This document shows, one piece after another, positions 18,448 to 24,263 of a stretch of 34,126 bases of DNA; position 1 is the first letter of the stretch; the number at the start of each line of letters is the position of its first letter. Origin of the DNA: a virus; IMG/VR virus record IMGVR_UViG_3300018416_000054, positions 1 through 34,126 of that record. One strand, written 5' to 3'. Under the pieces are notes generated by a model. The model made no database searches. It was not told the DNA's origin and saw only the letters and a program-made list of their open reading frames with translations. Position numbers and translations under genes: made by a program.

Positions 18448-19688
18448 TAATTAAACCCTTTTCCATACTGTGATCCAAGAACTCCACCTGCTAAGGCTGT
18501 CGCTCCAATAGCTGCACCTGTTTTTTTGGCTAAGTCTTTTCTAAAAGCTTTACCTTCTGCTTGAGCTCGAGAAACTTTTGAATAACCTTCTTTACCAAGG
18601 TCTTTAGTTTTGATTTTTTCCGGTCTAAGCAAAATAACCACTGGGTCTTGCTTATCGGCATATTTTCCACCTGTATATTGAGGTGTTTTTAGCGCATCAT
18701 AGTCATATTTTTCTAAAAAATCTCTTTGCGCAGGAGTAACTCTAGTAATCTGTTCCTTACTACCCACATAACTTTTTAATGTTTTTAGTTGTGATACTTT
18801 ATTAAAATCTTTAGTTTTTGTTGCTAGTTCTATTTCTTTATCTAATTCACCCTTCATAAACTTTGAAGGTTTTTTAGTATCATAAATTTTTTTAGCACTT
18901 GTTATATCTATTTCATAAAAGCTCCCACCTTCACGAGCATAAGAATTCGCAAGCGTTTTGTCCCCAGAAAAAAGACCTGCTTGAAACGGAGTATAGGGTG
19001 TTTTTTCATTCCCTACGTTATATTTGTCAGATTCAAGTTTTTTAGGACGGTCTCCGAATGAAGTTATCTGACCTTCTTTTATAGTTTGACCTTGCATAGC
19101 ACGATCATAAGGAGTTCTAAAAGTACCAATTCCTGACGGTCCACCATGGTACGTTGTTTTAGGTGTAGTCATTCTAGTAAACCTATCCACAACCTGATCA
19201 GAGAAAACTTTACTTCTCCCTATAGCGCTTGTTACAAATCTACCTAGACCACCTAAGGTAGCTTCGATAACGGGTGCGGTGTTTTGTAGTCCAGGTTCAA
19301 AATAATATTCAGGGACAGCTTGTTGATAACCTTGAACTGCGAAAGGTGGGTTCTCACCAAACTGTTTTAACTCTTCAGTTTTGTAACCACCCTTTGCATA
19401 TTCTTGTGCTTCCTTTTCTGTATCAAACTTTCTGTAATTACCCGTAGCCAAAGCAGCTTGTTTAGCTCCTACAAAGTTATCCCCATAATCTTTTAAAGTA
19501 CCATCTTCTTGTAACTGAATCATAGGGTAAGCAATGTTTCCACTATCCGCCATTCTATGCGTCATCATTTTACCTTCAGGGCTTGTTAAAACAGGGTAGT
19601 CTTTAGGGTTATCTATACGAGCTTGGAATTGTGGGGTTTCTATATCATCCCGCAAATCTAAAATAGCTTTTTTAACTACATCTAACAT
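18447..19688 (-). CDS. ADP-ribosyltransferase-like protein (polyvalent-type), 413 aa
   Basis: Residues 28-105 look like a small module common in phage structural and effector proteins: pattern P-V-L-T-S-P-E-G-K ... T-H-R-M, then AYPMIQLQEDG, then ALATGNYRKFDTEKEAQEYA. From residue 178 the sequence fits an H-Y-type ADP-ribosyltransferase fold: TTYHGG (178-183), a long loop, GLFSGDKTLANSYA (238-251), FYEIDI (258-262), and near the end YDYDALKTPQ followed by QDPVVILLRPEKIK (347-360). The usual catalytic Glu near the last strand is not obvious; Asp348 is the nearest acid, so activity is uncertain. The C-terminus (391-408) is a Gly/Ala-rich hydrophobic stretch. It lies in the late packaging operon between terminase subunits, overlapping each by one base. 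Inference: it is virion-packaged and modifies a host target after entry, as T4 Alt does. Confidence 0.6.
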   Translation of the reverse strand: MLDVVKKAILDLRDDIETPQFQARIDNPKDYPVLTSPEGKMMTHRMADSGNIAYPMIQLQEDGTLKDYGDNFVGAKQAALATGNYRKFDTEKEAQEYAKGGYKTEELKQFGENPPFAVQGYQQAVPEYYFEPGLQNTAPVIEATLGGLGRFVTSAIGRSKVFSDQVVDRFTRMTTPKTTYHGGPSGIGTFRTPYDRAMQGQTIKEGQITSFGDRPKKLESDKYNVGNEKTPYTPFQAGLFSGDKTLANSYAREGGSFYEIDITSAKKIYDTKKPSKFMKGELDKEIELATKTKDFNKVSQLKTLKSYVGSKEQITRVTPAQRDFLEKYDYDALKTPQYTGGKYADKQDPVVILLRPEKIKTKDLGKEGYSKVSRAQAEGKAFRKDLAKKTGAAIGATALAGGVLGSQYGKGFN

Positions 19689-20167
19689 TACTTTCCAGGC
19701 TCAAGATATTTAACATCGTCACCAGCCAACTTCAAAAGTTCTTCATCAGATAGGTGTTCCATACGCTCTACTTTCTCACCATTAATAATATTAATTTGTG
19801 TAGCATTCTCAGGCTGGAATAACCCATGTAATTTACACAAGGCATCTACTACGTTCTTCTCCTCTGTAGCATTTGCTGATTTTCGGTGCGCTTCTAAATA
19901 CATACTTGTCGCTGTATTTCTGTCGAAGTTAAATTCTTTCCTAGATTCTTCTCTTAGATAATTTACTGCTTGTATTATCTTAGGTTTTTTAAAAATGTCG
20001 TAGACAGTGTCCATATCTTGATAACCCGCAGCTCTTCCCGCGGCAGCTTTAGTCATACCGCGAAGGTACATTAAAATTAAACGTTCTTCTTGTACGCTTA
20101 ATTCGTTTAGTTTGACTCCCATATAGGGATAATGTGACTGAAGCTCAGCTCTTTCACTATCTGACAT
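19688..20167 (-). CDS. terS: Terminase small subunit, 159 aa
   Basis: An N-terminal helix-turn-helix reads LSVQEERLILMYLRGMTKAAAGRAAGYQDMDTVYDIFKKP (two pieces, residues 23-62), the usual DNA-recognition layout of small terminases. A helical oligomerisation segment (residues 63-115, AVNYLREESRKEF ... ATEEKNVVDALCKLHGLF) and a C-terminal tail that may contact the large subunit follow. It would bind the packaging start site and guide the large subunit. It follows the HNH gene by 12 bases and overlaps the ART-like gene by one base. The assignment is strong by motif and context, although the large subunit is one gene away. Confidence 0.85.
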   Translation of the reverse strand: MSDSERAELQSHYPYMGVKLNELSVQEERLILMYLRGMTKAAAGRAAGYQDMDTVYDIFKKPKIIQAVNYLREESRKEFNFDRNTATSMYLEAHRKSANATEEKNVVDALCKLHGLFQPENATQINIINGEKVERMEHLSDEELLKLAGDDVKYLEPGK

Positions 20168-20179
20168 ATTCGCATCTTA

Positions 20180-20656
20180 TCAAAAAATTTCCTTAGTCGT
20201 CACTATATTCTTAATCCACCAGAAAAATCGATCTTCGGGTAAATTATGTTTCATTGTATTAATTCGGTGACACACAAGCTGGATATTATCTGGTAAGTAA
20301 TGTAAGTCTGGATTTATTCGGTCTATTGATACATTAAAATCGTGCACACCTGTACCGTCTTTAACATGTGTCATGTGTACACCACTGATAGCACATCTCC
20401 CTTGTTGACTGTCCCATACCTTGATTAAATCTCCAGGGTCGATGGCCCATTCCATTTCTGGATTTTTCTTGTTTCTTGAGTATTTCAATTGAGTACACAG
20501 ATGGGACAAGTACGCTTGTGGACTTGCACTTCTATTTTTATTTTGTTCTGTTGTTCGGCATCTTTTGCAAATTGATCTTTTCCATTTTCCATTAAGGACT
20601 TCAAACTCGTCCATAGGTTTTTGGTGTTTGCAATTACCGCACTTCCGTGTCTCCAT
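20180..20656 (-). CDS. HNH endonuclease with N-terminal four-Cys knuckle, 158 aa
   Basis: Cys6, Cys9, Cys30 and Cys33 (CGNCK ... CKRC) form a probable zinc knuckle. The nuclease half has CAISG (88-92), SIDRINPDLHYLPDNIQLVC (110-129) and HRINTMK (130-136), the pattern of the phage HNH subfamily where the first His-containing motif reads SIDRI. It is the first gene of the minus-strand arm, directly upstream of the terminase small subunit. HNH nucleases in this position assist terminase cutting in HK97-like phages, so a packaging role is plausible. A homing-type nuclease is the alternative. The upstream Shine-Dalgarno sequence is weak. Confidence 0.85.
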   Translation of the reverse strand: METRKCGNCKHQKPMDEFEVLNGKWKRSICKRCRTTEQNKNRSASPQAYLSHLCTQLKYSRNKKNPEMEWAIDPGDLIKVWDSQQGRCAISGVHMTHVKDGTGVHDFNVSIDRINPDLHYLPDNIQLVCHRINTMKHNLPEDRFFWWIKNIVTTKEIF

Positions 20657-20931
20657 TGCGAGACTCTAACACAAAAATTTTTTTATAGAAATTTTTTATA
20701 AAAATATATAAATATATCGCTCATGCAGTGTTTCCCCCGTGCGTCTATTTGCCAGCCCTTCCCCCTTTTTCCGTTTTTCGGTTTCCTAAATCCATTCAGA
20801 TCGTTGGAACCTTGTTTCGATTTTCAAAATCAACTATCTCTCTGGCGTTCGCTAGGTATTGGTTGAGTTATGAGTATGATTAATTTCCTCGGTCATACTT
20901 ACTTATATTAATAGAGGATGGAGATAATATT
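20657..20931. promoter_or_regulatory. Divergent intergenic hub between early and late arms
   Basis: 275 bases with no gene, from which the minus-strand packaging/structural arm and the plus-strand early arm diverge. It starts with a 50-base run of A and T only (about 20670-20718), suited to promoter melting. A perfect 13-base palindrome GATTTTCAAAATC lies at 20819-20831, and a 7-base inverted repeat AGTATGA/TCATACT at 20873-20879 and 20893-20899 lies just before the first plus-strand gene. No convincing -35/-10 pair with correct spacing was found by eye, so promoter positions are not given. The palindromes are candidate operators. Confidence 0.55.
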
Positions 20932-21261
20932 ATGTCTAAAGTAAAGCACATAATTAGAGAGGTCATCGGCTCTTACACTGATGAAAATGGCGCGGTCAAA
21001 GAACTTACTACAATAGTTGGTGAGGCATGGCCACATTCTAAAGGTGATGGTATGGATATAGTGCTATACAAAAAACCTCAAGAAGAGCTAGTCACTGAGC
21101 TAGACCATAATGGTAACGAACGTCTTGTCATGAGACCAAATCGTCTTAAGTCCTTTCCTATCAATAAAGAAAAGGTTGTTGAGGCTAAATCAAATCCAGC
21201 AGACGTTCTTAAAAAGAAAGTAGCTAACGGTAAAGATGCCGACATGGAGGTTGCTATATGA
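20932..21261 (+). CDS. First early-arm gene, unknown function, 109 aa
   Basis: Not recognised. The protein is small and soluble, with an N-terminal beta-like half (KHIIREVIGSYTDENGAVKE, then IVGEAWPHSKGDGMDIVLYK) and a basic C-terminal helix (DVLKKKVANGKDADMEVAI). There is no Cys cluster, signal peptide or membrane segment. A GGAG ribosome site lies 9 bases before the ATG. As the first gene after the divergent hub it is probably transcribed early and could be a host-takeover or regulatory protein, but nothing in the sequence shows this. Its stop overlaps the start of the next gene (ATGA). Confidence 0.75.
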   Translation: MSKVKHIIREVIGSYTDENGAVKELTTIVGEAWPHSKGDGMDIVLYKKPQEELVTELDHNGNERLVMRPNRLKSFPINKEKVVEAKSNPADVLKKKVANGKDADMEVAI

Positions 21262-21473
21262 GTAAAACTACTACAAAGATAGTTAGAAGCACTATATCCG
21301 CTGCTGCAATCACTGTAGTCGCGAGTAAGCGCATAGCTAACACCATGAGTTCTTTCATAAAGGATGTGAAGGAAGAGGTAAATAATCGAGAGCAGGTTCA
21401 GGAGGAGCCTGTTTTTGAGCCTAATCAATCATCAATGAGAGATTTCGCTAATAAAGGAGATGTAGAATGTTAG
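21258..21473 (+). CDS. Small early protein, unknown, 71 aa
   Basis: Not recognised. The N-terminal half is moderately hydrophobic and basic (KIVRSTISAAAITVVASKRI), possibly an amphipathic or membrane-associated helix. The C-terminal half is acidic (KEEVNNREQVQEEPVFEPNQ, two adjacent pieces). Its start overlaps the previous stop by 4 bases, and its stop overlaps the start of the following 36-residue membrane peptide, so the four genes at 20932-21686 form one translationally coupled unit ending at a terminator. Confidence 0.65.
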   Translation: MSKTTTKIVRSTISAAAITVVASKRIANTMSSFIKDVKEEVNNREQVQEEPVFEPNQSSMRDFANKGDVEC

Positions 21474-21577
21474 AATTCTTAGCTAGTGTGTTTTTATTCT
21501 TCCTCAATCTATACATTATCGGCTTTTTAGCTGCCTGTGTATGGGTGTGGTTCAAGCTTTTTAAAGATGAAGGATGA
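21467..21577 (+). CDS. Tiny membrane peptide, 36 aa
   Basis: ATG at 21467, preceded by AAAGGAG 9 bases upstream. The product is MLEFLASVFLFFLNLYIIGF, continuing LAACVWVWFKLFKDEG: one hydrophobic span of about 25 residues followed by a basic/acidic tail, so a probable single-pass inner-membrane peptide. It overlaps the previous gene by 7 bases and the next by 11. Small membrane peptides of this kind in early arms can act in superinfection exclusion or membrane modification; no function is shown here. Confidence 0.55.
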   Translation: MLEFLASVFLFFLNLYIIGFLAACVWVWFKLFKDEG

Positions 21578-21686
21578 AGAAATAGCATTTGGACTTAAGC
21601 TTACCTGCATTTTAGTCCTTATATTATTAACCCTCAGAGCATTGGAAATCCCATATGGTTTCTGGTGCTATGAGATGTTCTGTTAA
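21567..21686 (+). CDS. Tiny membrane peptide, 39 aa
   Basis: ATG at 21567 inside the end of the previous gene. The product starts MKDEEIAFGLKLTCILVLIL, continues LTLRALEIPYGFWCYEMFC, and stops 5 bases before the terminator stem. There is one hydrophobic span (residues 10-24) and three Cys in total, two of them in the last six residues. The overlap and placement before the terminator support it as a real last gene of the unit, but no ribosome site other than GATGAAGGA is seen. Confidence 0.45.
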   Translation: MKDEEIAFGLKLTCILVLILLTLRALEIPYGFWCYEMFC

Positions 21687-21691
21687 CACTC

Positions 21692-21725
21692 GGGAGAGTC
21701 ACTTCGTGTGGCTCTCCCTTTTTTT
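21692..21725 (+). terminator. Rho-independent terminator of the first early unit
   Basis: GGGAGAGTCAC-TTCGT-GTGGCTCTCCC followed by TTTTTTT. The stem has 11 pairs (one G-U) and a run of seven T. It lies 5 bases after the stop of the 39-residue peptide. Confidence 0.92.
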
Positions 21726-21738
21726 ATGGGAGAGAATA

Positions 21739-21771
21739 CTTACGCCGGTGTGCGTGCTTACGCCGGTGTGC
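21739..21771. repeat. 15-base direct repeat, 18-base period
   Basis: CTTACGCCGGTGTGC occurs exactly at 21739-21753 and 21757-21771, just after the terminator and before the GTGTACC cluster. The shared GGTGTGC core is close to the downstream repeats, so it may be a diverged member of the same array. Confidence 0.7.
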
Positions 21772-22226
21772 AACTATTTACTACTATCATCAGCTTGCTG
21801 ATGTGGACCGTACGGAGTACTTGGACCTTTTTCCATAGAAAAAGCACAACGTCCAAGAGCCCCCTGTGTACCGGTGTGTACCGGCTACCGCCACGCAAGT
21901 GGTACACAGCTAAACCCTTGATTTCAAAGGCTTTTCTGGGATGTGTACCGTGTGTACCACGTGTACCACCAAAACTAGCCTTATTTTTATGGACCATCGT
22001 TCATGAATATATGTTATTTATCATGTTAATTTCTAAATTTACTGGTACATCTGGTACACATGGACCATAGACCATGGATATATGTAATAGAATCAATAAC
22101 TTACGTGTGTACCACTAGCCTCATTTTTACGTGGTACACAAAACCTACGTATATCACCATTTATTCAACATAATCAACAACTTAAGTGTGTACCACTGTG
22201 TACCACCAAACGCACGATATTCACGT

Positions 22227-22250
22227 CCAAACCACCTGGCAGTGGTTTGG
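22227..22250. promoter_or_regulatory. Perfect 9-base inverted repeat
   Basis: CCAAACCAC-CTGGCA-GTGGTTTGG, arms at 22227-22235 and 22242-22250, in the gap between the last GTGTACC copy and the next gene. It lacks a T run, so it is more likely an operator or a leader hairpin than a terminator. Confidence 0.55.
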
Positions 22251-22319
22251 TGTTTGTTGATTGGTGAGTTATATAGCTCATTTATTATCATGCAATTCAA
22301 CAAAAAAAGGAGTAAAACA

Positions 22320-22619
22320 ATGATAAATACAATAAAAACGTACCTACAACGTAAGTACATACAAATATGGCATCACCTTATCCTTAGAGATAATTATGGT
22401 TACGCTGAACACAACATCCACGGCACATGCAAATGCTGGGGTGGTGAGTTTGAATGTGGTGCTTCAAACGAAGAGAGAAAGTCTGCACAACGTATGTTAC
22501 GAAGCTATCGTGTTATCGAAGCTCTGTACAACGATGCAGCTGACAAAGAGTTCAATGACTTTGTCGATGTTATGGAAGATAAACGCTTTGAAGAGCATCT
22601 AAGGAGTTTGAATTCATAA
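22320..22619 (+). CDS. Small unknown protein with Cys-rich motif, 99 aa
   Basis: The start at 22320 is chosen because AAAAAAAGGAGTAAAACA sits directly before it; the open frame continues upstream into the repeat block without a ribosome site. The N-terminus is basic and helical (INTIKTYLQRKYIQIW). A short segment HGTCKCWGGEFECG (residues 34-47) has Cys37, Cys39 and Cys46, which with nearby His could bind a metal. The C-terminal half is charged and helical. No family recognised. Starts a small unit with the next two overlapping genes. Confidence 0.7.
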   Translation: MINTIKTYLQRKYIQIWHHLILRDNYGYAEHNIHGTCKCWGGEFECGASNEERKSAQRMLRSYRVIEALYNDAADKEFNDFVDVMEDKRFEEHLRSLNS

Positions 22620-22741
22620 TGGAACTAATACTATTGCTTATTCTCGGTGGATTTTATGCTTTTATAGAAGACTATGAATTCACCGAAAAAGAATTACTTG
22701 AATTAGAACAACTTTTAGAGGAGATGGACAATGGACTTTGA
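22619..22741 (+). CDS. Tiny membrane-anchored acidic peptide, 40 aa
   Basis: ATG overlaps the previous stop by one base (TAATG). The product begins MELILLLILGGFYAFIEDYE and continues with an acidic helix (FTEKELLELEQLLEEMDNGL). One N-terminal hydrophobic span plus an acidic, Leu-repeated helix suggests a membrane-anchored coiled-coil peptide. A ribosome site is provided by the GGAG of AAGGAGTTTG 12 bases upstream. Function unknown. Confidence 0.5.
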   Translation: MELILLLILGGFYAFIEDYEFTEKELLELEQLLEEMDNGL

Positions 22742-22886
22742 CTTTAACGCAATGGCTGTAAAACATGGGTTGGTGCTCAGCAACACCGACAAGAAAAAGC
22801 TCAACCATGCACGAGCTCAACGTAGAATATATGAATATCAACGCCGTAAACACAGAGACAAACTTAAATATCCAAATGCATGGTAA
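22731..22886 (+). CDS. Small basic protein, 51 aa
   Basis: ATG at 22731, overlapping the previous gene by 11 bases, with GAGGAG just upstream. The product starts MDFDFNAMAVKHGLVLSNTD and continues with a strongly basic helix (KKKLNHARAQRRIYEYQRRK, then HRDKLKYPNAW). The high Arg/Lys density suggests nucleic-acid contact. It ends 4 bases before a strong terminator, so it is the last gene of this unit. No family recognised. Confidence 0.55.
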   Translation: MDFDFNAMAVKHGLVLSNTDKKKLNHARAQRRIYEYQRRKHRDKLKYPNAW

Positions 22887-22890
22887 GCAT

Positions 22891-22928
22891 AAGCCCAATC
22901 AGACTTCGGTTTGGTTGGGCTTTTTTTA
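22891..22928 (+). terminator. Rho-independent terminator
   Basis: AAGCCCAATCAGA-CTTCG-GTTTGGTTGGGCTT with TTTTTTT following; a long stem (AGCCCAA/TTGGGCT core) with a CTTCG loop. It closes the 22320-22886 unit. Confidence 0.92.
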
Positions 22929-23160
22929 TGCTGGTCAGCCCTACGATGTGTTTTTGGGTAGGCTTTGTAGGTTGTATGTTAAAAATTGGTTAGCCCGCTT
23001 TCACGCTAGCCGTCACAAAACAGGCATACAACTTAAAGATAACCAAAGCTTAGAGCAGTGCGTGATGGGAGCTCCTTTCCATCATGCGTTGCTCGATACA
23101 ATTTTGCTGGTGCAAAATTGGTATTTGTTGATTTGTGTAATGGGAATTGTCTCATTATAT
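22929..23160 (+). ncRNA. Candidate structured RNA/leader with five consecutive hairpins
   Basis: No gene seen. Consecutive inverted repeats: AGCC(C)TAC/GTAGGCT (22937-22944 with 22958-22964), GGTTAGC/GCTAGCC (22988-22994 with 23005-23011), a 16-base RNA-type stem GAGCAGTGCGTGATGG/CCATCATGCGTTGCTC (23053-23068 with 23079-23094, fully paired if three G-U pairs are allowed), a perfect CAATTTTGC/GCAAAATTG (23099-23107 with 23112-23120), and AATGGGA/TCTCATT (23139-23156). The G-U pairs point to function as plus-strand RNA. It could be the 5' leader of the 245-residue gene that starts at 23183, or a separate small RNA. Confidence 0.45.
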
Positions 23161-23182
23161 AACTATATACAAGGAGTATATT

Positions 23183-23920
23183 ATGGCTAAATCTAAAGCT
23201 AAAAACGTGGATCACTTCGATCCTTCTGATGTAGAAACTAAAGAGTTACTACCACCTGAAACAACTGATAAAGATGCTTTCAATGATGATACGCTTGCTG
23301 ACCCTGAGGGTGCTGAAGCGAGAACAAGTAGAGGTTCTCTTTATCCTGCGTATCTACTAGTTGATTACAGAGTCAACGACAAAGATGAGTTGGAACCTCA
23401 ACCATCGGCCATCGAAAGAATCATGACTCATTTCGATACTAAGCATGATTCATCGGTACCTGATAATGTATCTAGTGCCTTCTCTGAAGACCTAGAAAAA
23501 GTTATCGCTGGCACCGAAGCTAGACTCAATGTTGACGGACCAACAACAGGCATCCAGATGATGCGTGAGGCTACTACAACATGGGCTGAGTTCGTTAGTT
23601 GTATACACGACTACATCAACTCTTCCTCATCTGTAGCGAAAGCAGACGACATGCCTGATTGGTTGCTTGAGCGTGAGCAAAAAATGGTTGACCTCGGTTA
23701 CAAAGCTAGACTGTTGCGTGATGCTTCAGCCGCTTGTTTCGATCGTTTTGGTCTTCCTGGTGTTTACAAGCTCAATCGTGACTATGTTGCACAAGCAGTC
23801 GAGAACAGACTGCAAAGATTGGCAGCATGGAACACCAACAAGCACAAGGTTTCAACTGCTGCAAAAACAATGGCAGCTGAAGCAAGTGGTTCAACTGATA
23901 TCGCTGTTGACAACTGCTAA
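23183..23920 (+). CDS. Unknown acidic phage protein, 245 aa
   Basis: The start at 23183 is chosen because ACAAGGAGTATATT lies just before ATG; an earlier in-frame ATG at 23147 has no ribosome site. The N-terminal 60 residues are acidic and look disordered (DHFDPSDVETKELLPPETTD). Residues 60-245 are mixed and helical, with WAEFVSCIHDYINSS and CFDRFGLPGVYKLNRDYVAQ. The C-terminus is Ala/Ser-rich. No family or catalytic motif recognised. It stands alone between a hairpin-rich leader and a terminator, so it probably has its own control and may be strongly expressed. Confidence 0.75.
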   Translation: MAKSKAKNVDHFDPSDVETKELLPPETTDKDAFNDDTLADPEGAEARTSRGSLYPAYLLVDYRVNDKDELEPQPSAIERIMTHFDTKHDSSVPDNVSSAFSEDLEKVIAGTEARLNVDGPTTGIQMMREATTTWAEFVSCIHDYINSSSSVAKADDMPDWLLEREQKMVDLGYKARLLRDASAACFDRFGLPGVYKLNRDYVAQAVENRLQRLAAWNTNKHKVSTAAKTMAAEASGSTDIAVDNC

Positions 23921-23939
23921 GAACTCCCCCGGAGCAAAA

Positions 23940-23973
23940 GGAGAAGAGAATTTCGCTTATTTATATCTTCTCC
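23940..23973 (+). other. 8-base inverted repeat downstream of 245-aa gene
   Basis: GGAGAAGA at 23940-23947 pairs perfectly with TCTTCTCC at 23966-23973, with an 18-base loop, and lies before the terminator. It may stabilise the 3' end of the transcript. Confidence 0.5.
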
Positions 23974-23995
23974 TATGAGCAAATAAGCTAGAAAT

Positions 23996-24034
23996 TGCCC
24001 AGTAAGGTCACCCATCCTTGCTGGGCTTTTTTTA
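23996..24034 (+). terminator. Rho-independent terminator
   Basis: GCCCAGTAAGG-TCACCCAT-CCTTGCTGGGC followed by TTTTTTT; the 11-base stem has one G-U pair. It ends the 245-residue gene transcript. Confidence 0.92.
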
Positions 24035-24250
24035 TGCAAGCCAGTCACGCATTGTCGGCGTAGGCGTAGGTAAGCAGCGCACGATTGAAGTAACTTATCC
24101 TATAGATTTATAAGTTAGGCTTTAATCGTGCACTATTTCTTAAGCGACCAACAACGCAATATGGTTCAGGACCTTTCGGTAGCGAGGGTTTGTTGGAGCT
24201 ACCACCCGCAAGCACGCCAGGCCCTGCGATGTGCTGTAAAATGTAATTAA
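24035..24250 (+). ncRNA. Candidate structured leader RNA before the MGLDQY gene
   Basis: About 215 bases without a gene. A long imperfect hairpin pairs GCACGATTGAAGTAACTTAT (24079-24098) with ATAAGTTAGGCTTTAATCGTGC (24110-24131), broken only by one mismatch and a 2-base bulge. Further on are GGTAGC/GCTACC (about 24177-24204) and CCAACAA/TTGTTGG (about 24149-24197), which are mutually exclusive alternatives. Alternative pairings of this type suit a regulatory leader, but no known riboswitch class was recognised. No tRNA cloverleaf could be drawn. Confidence 0.4.
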
Positions 24251-24263
24251 TAAGGAGTAAATT

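Larger units (their letters stand above)
21726..22319. repeat. Gene-free block with 11 GTGTACC iteron-like repeats
   Basis: Exact copies of GTGTACC (plus orientation) start at 21866, 21876, 21943, 21952, 21961, 22107, 22188 and 22198. The inverse GGTACAC starts at 21901, 22053 and 22133. Copies often come in pairs 9-10 bases apart, one helical turn, usually extended to TGTGTACCRC or TGTGTACCGG. Longer degenerate units (an ACTAGCCTYATTTTTA segment after a GTACCAC) recur at about 21973 and 22114. Between them lie AT-rich stretches (21978-22050, 22075-22105, 22141-22185). The overlapping open frames have repeat-driven composition and no ribosome site, so no gene is called. The layout resembles an iteron-type replication origin or a clustered operator. 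Confidence 0.6.

Noticed and set aside
21708-22070. Plus-strand open frame of 120 codons over the repeat block, and a minus-strand frame of 79 codons in the same place
   Set aside because: It begins inside the terminator stem, has no ribosome site, and its residues (repeated VPCVPRVP or GTRGTHGTH runs) are just the translation of the GTGTACC repeats.
24140-24230. tRNA gene
   Set aside because: A GGTTC segment suggested a T-arm, but no acceptor stem, anticodon arm or correct arm spacing could be drawn.
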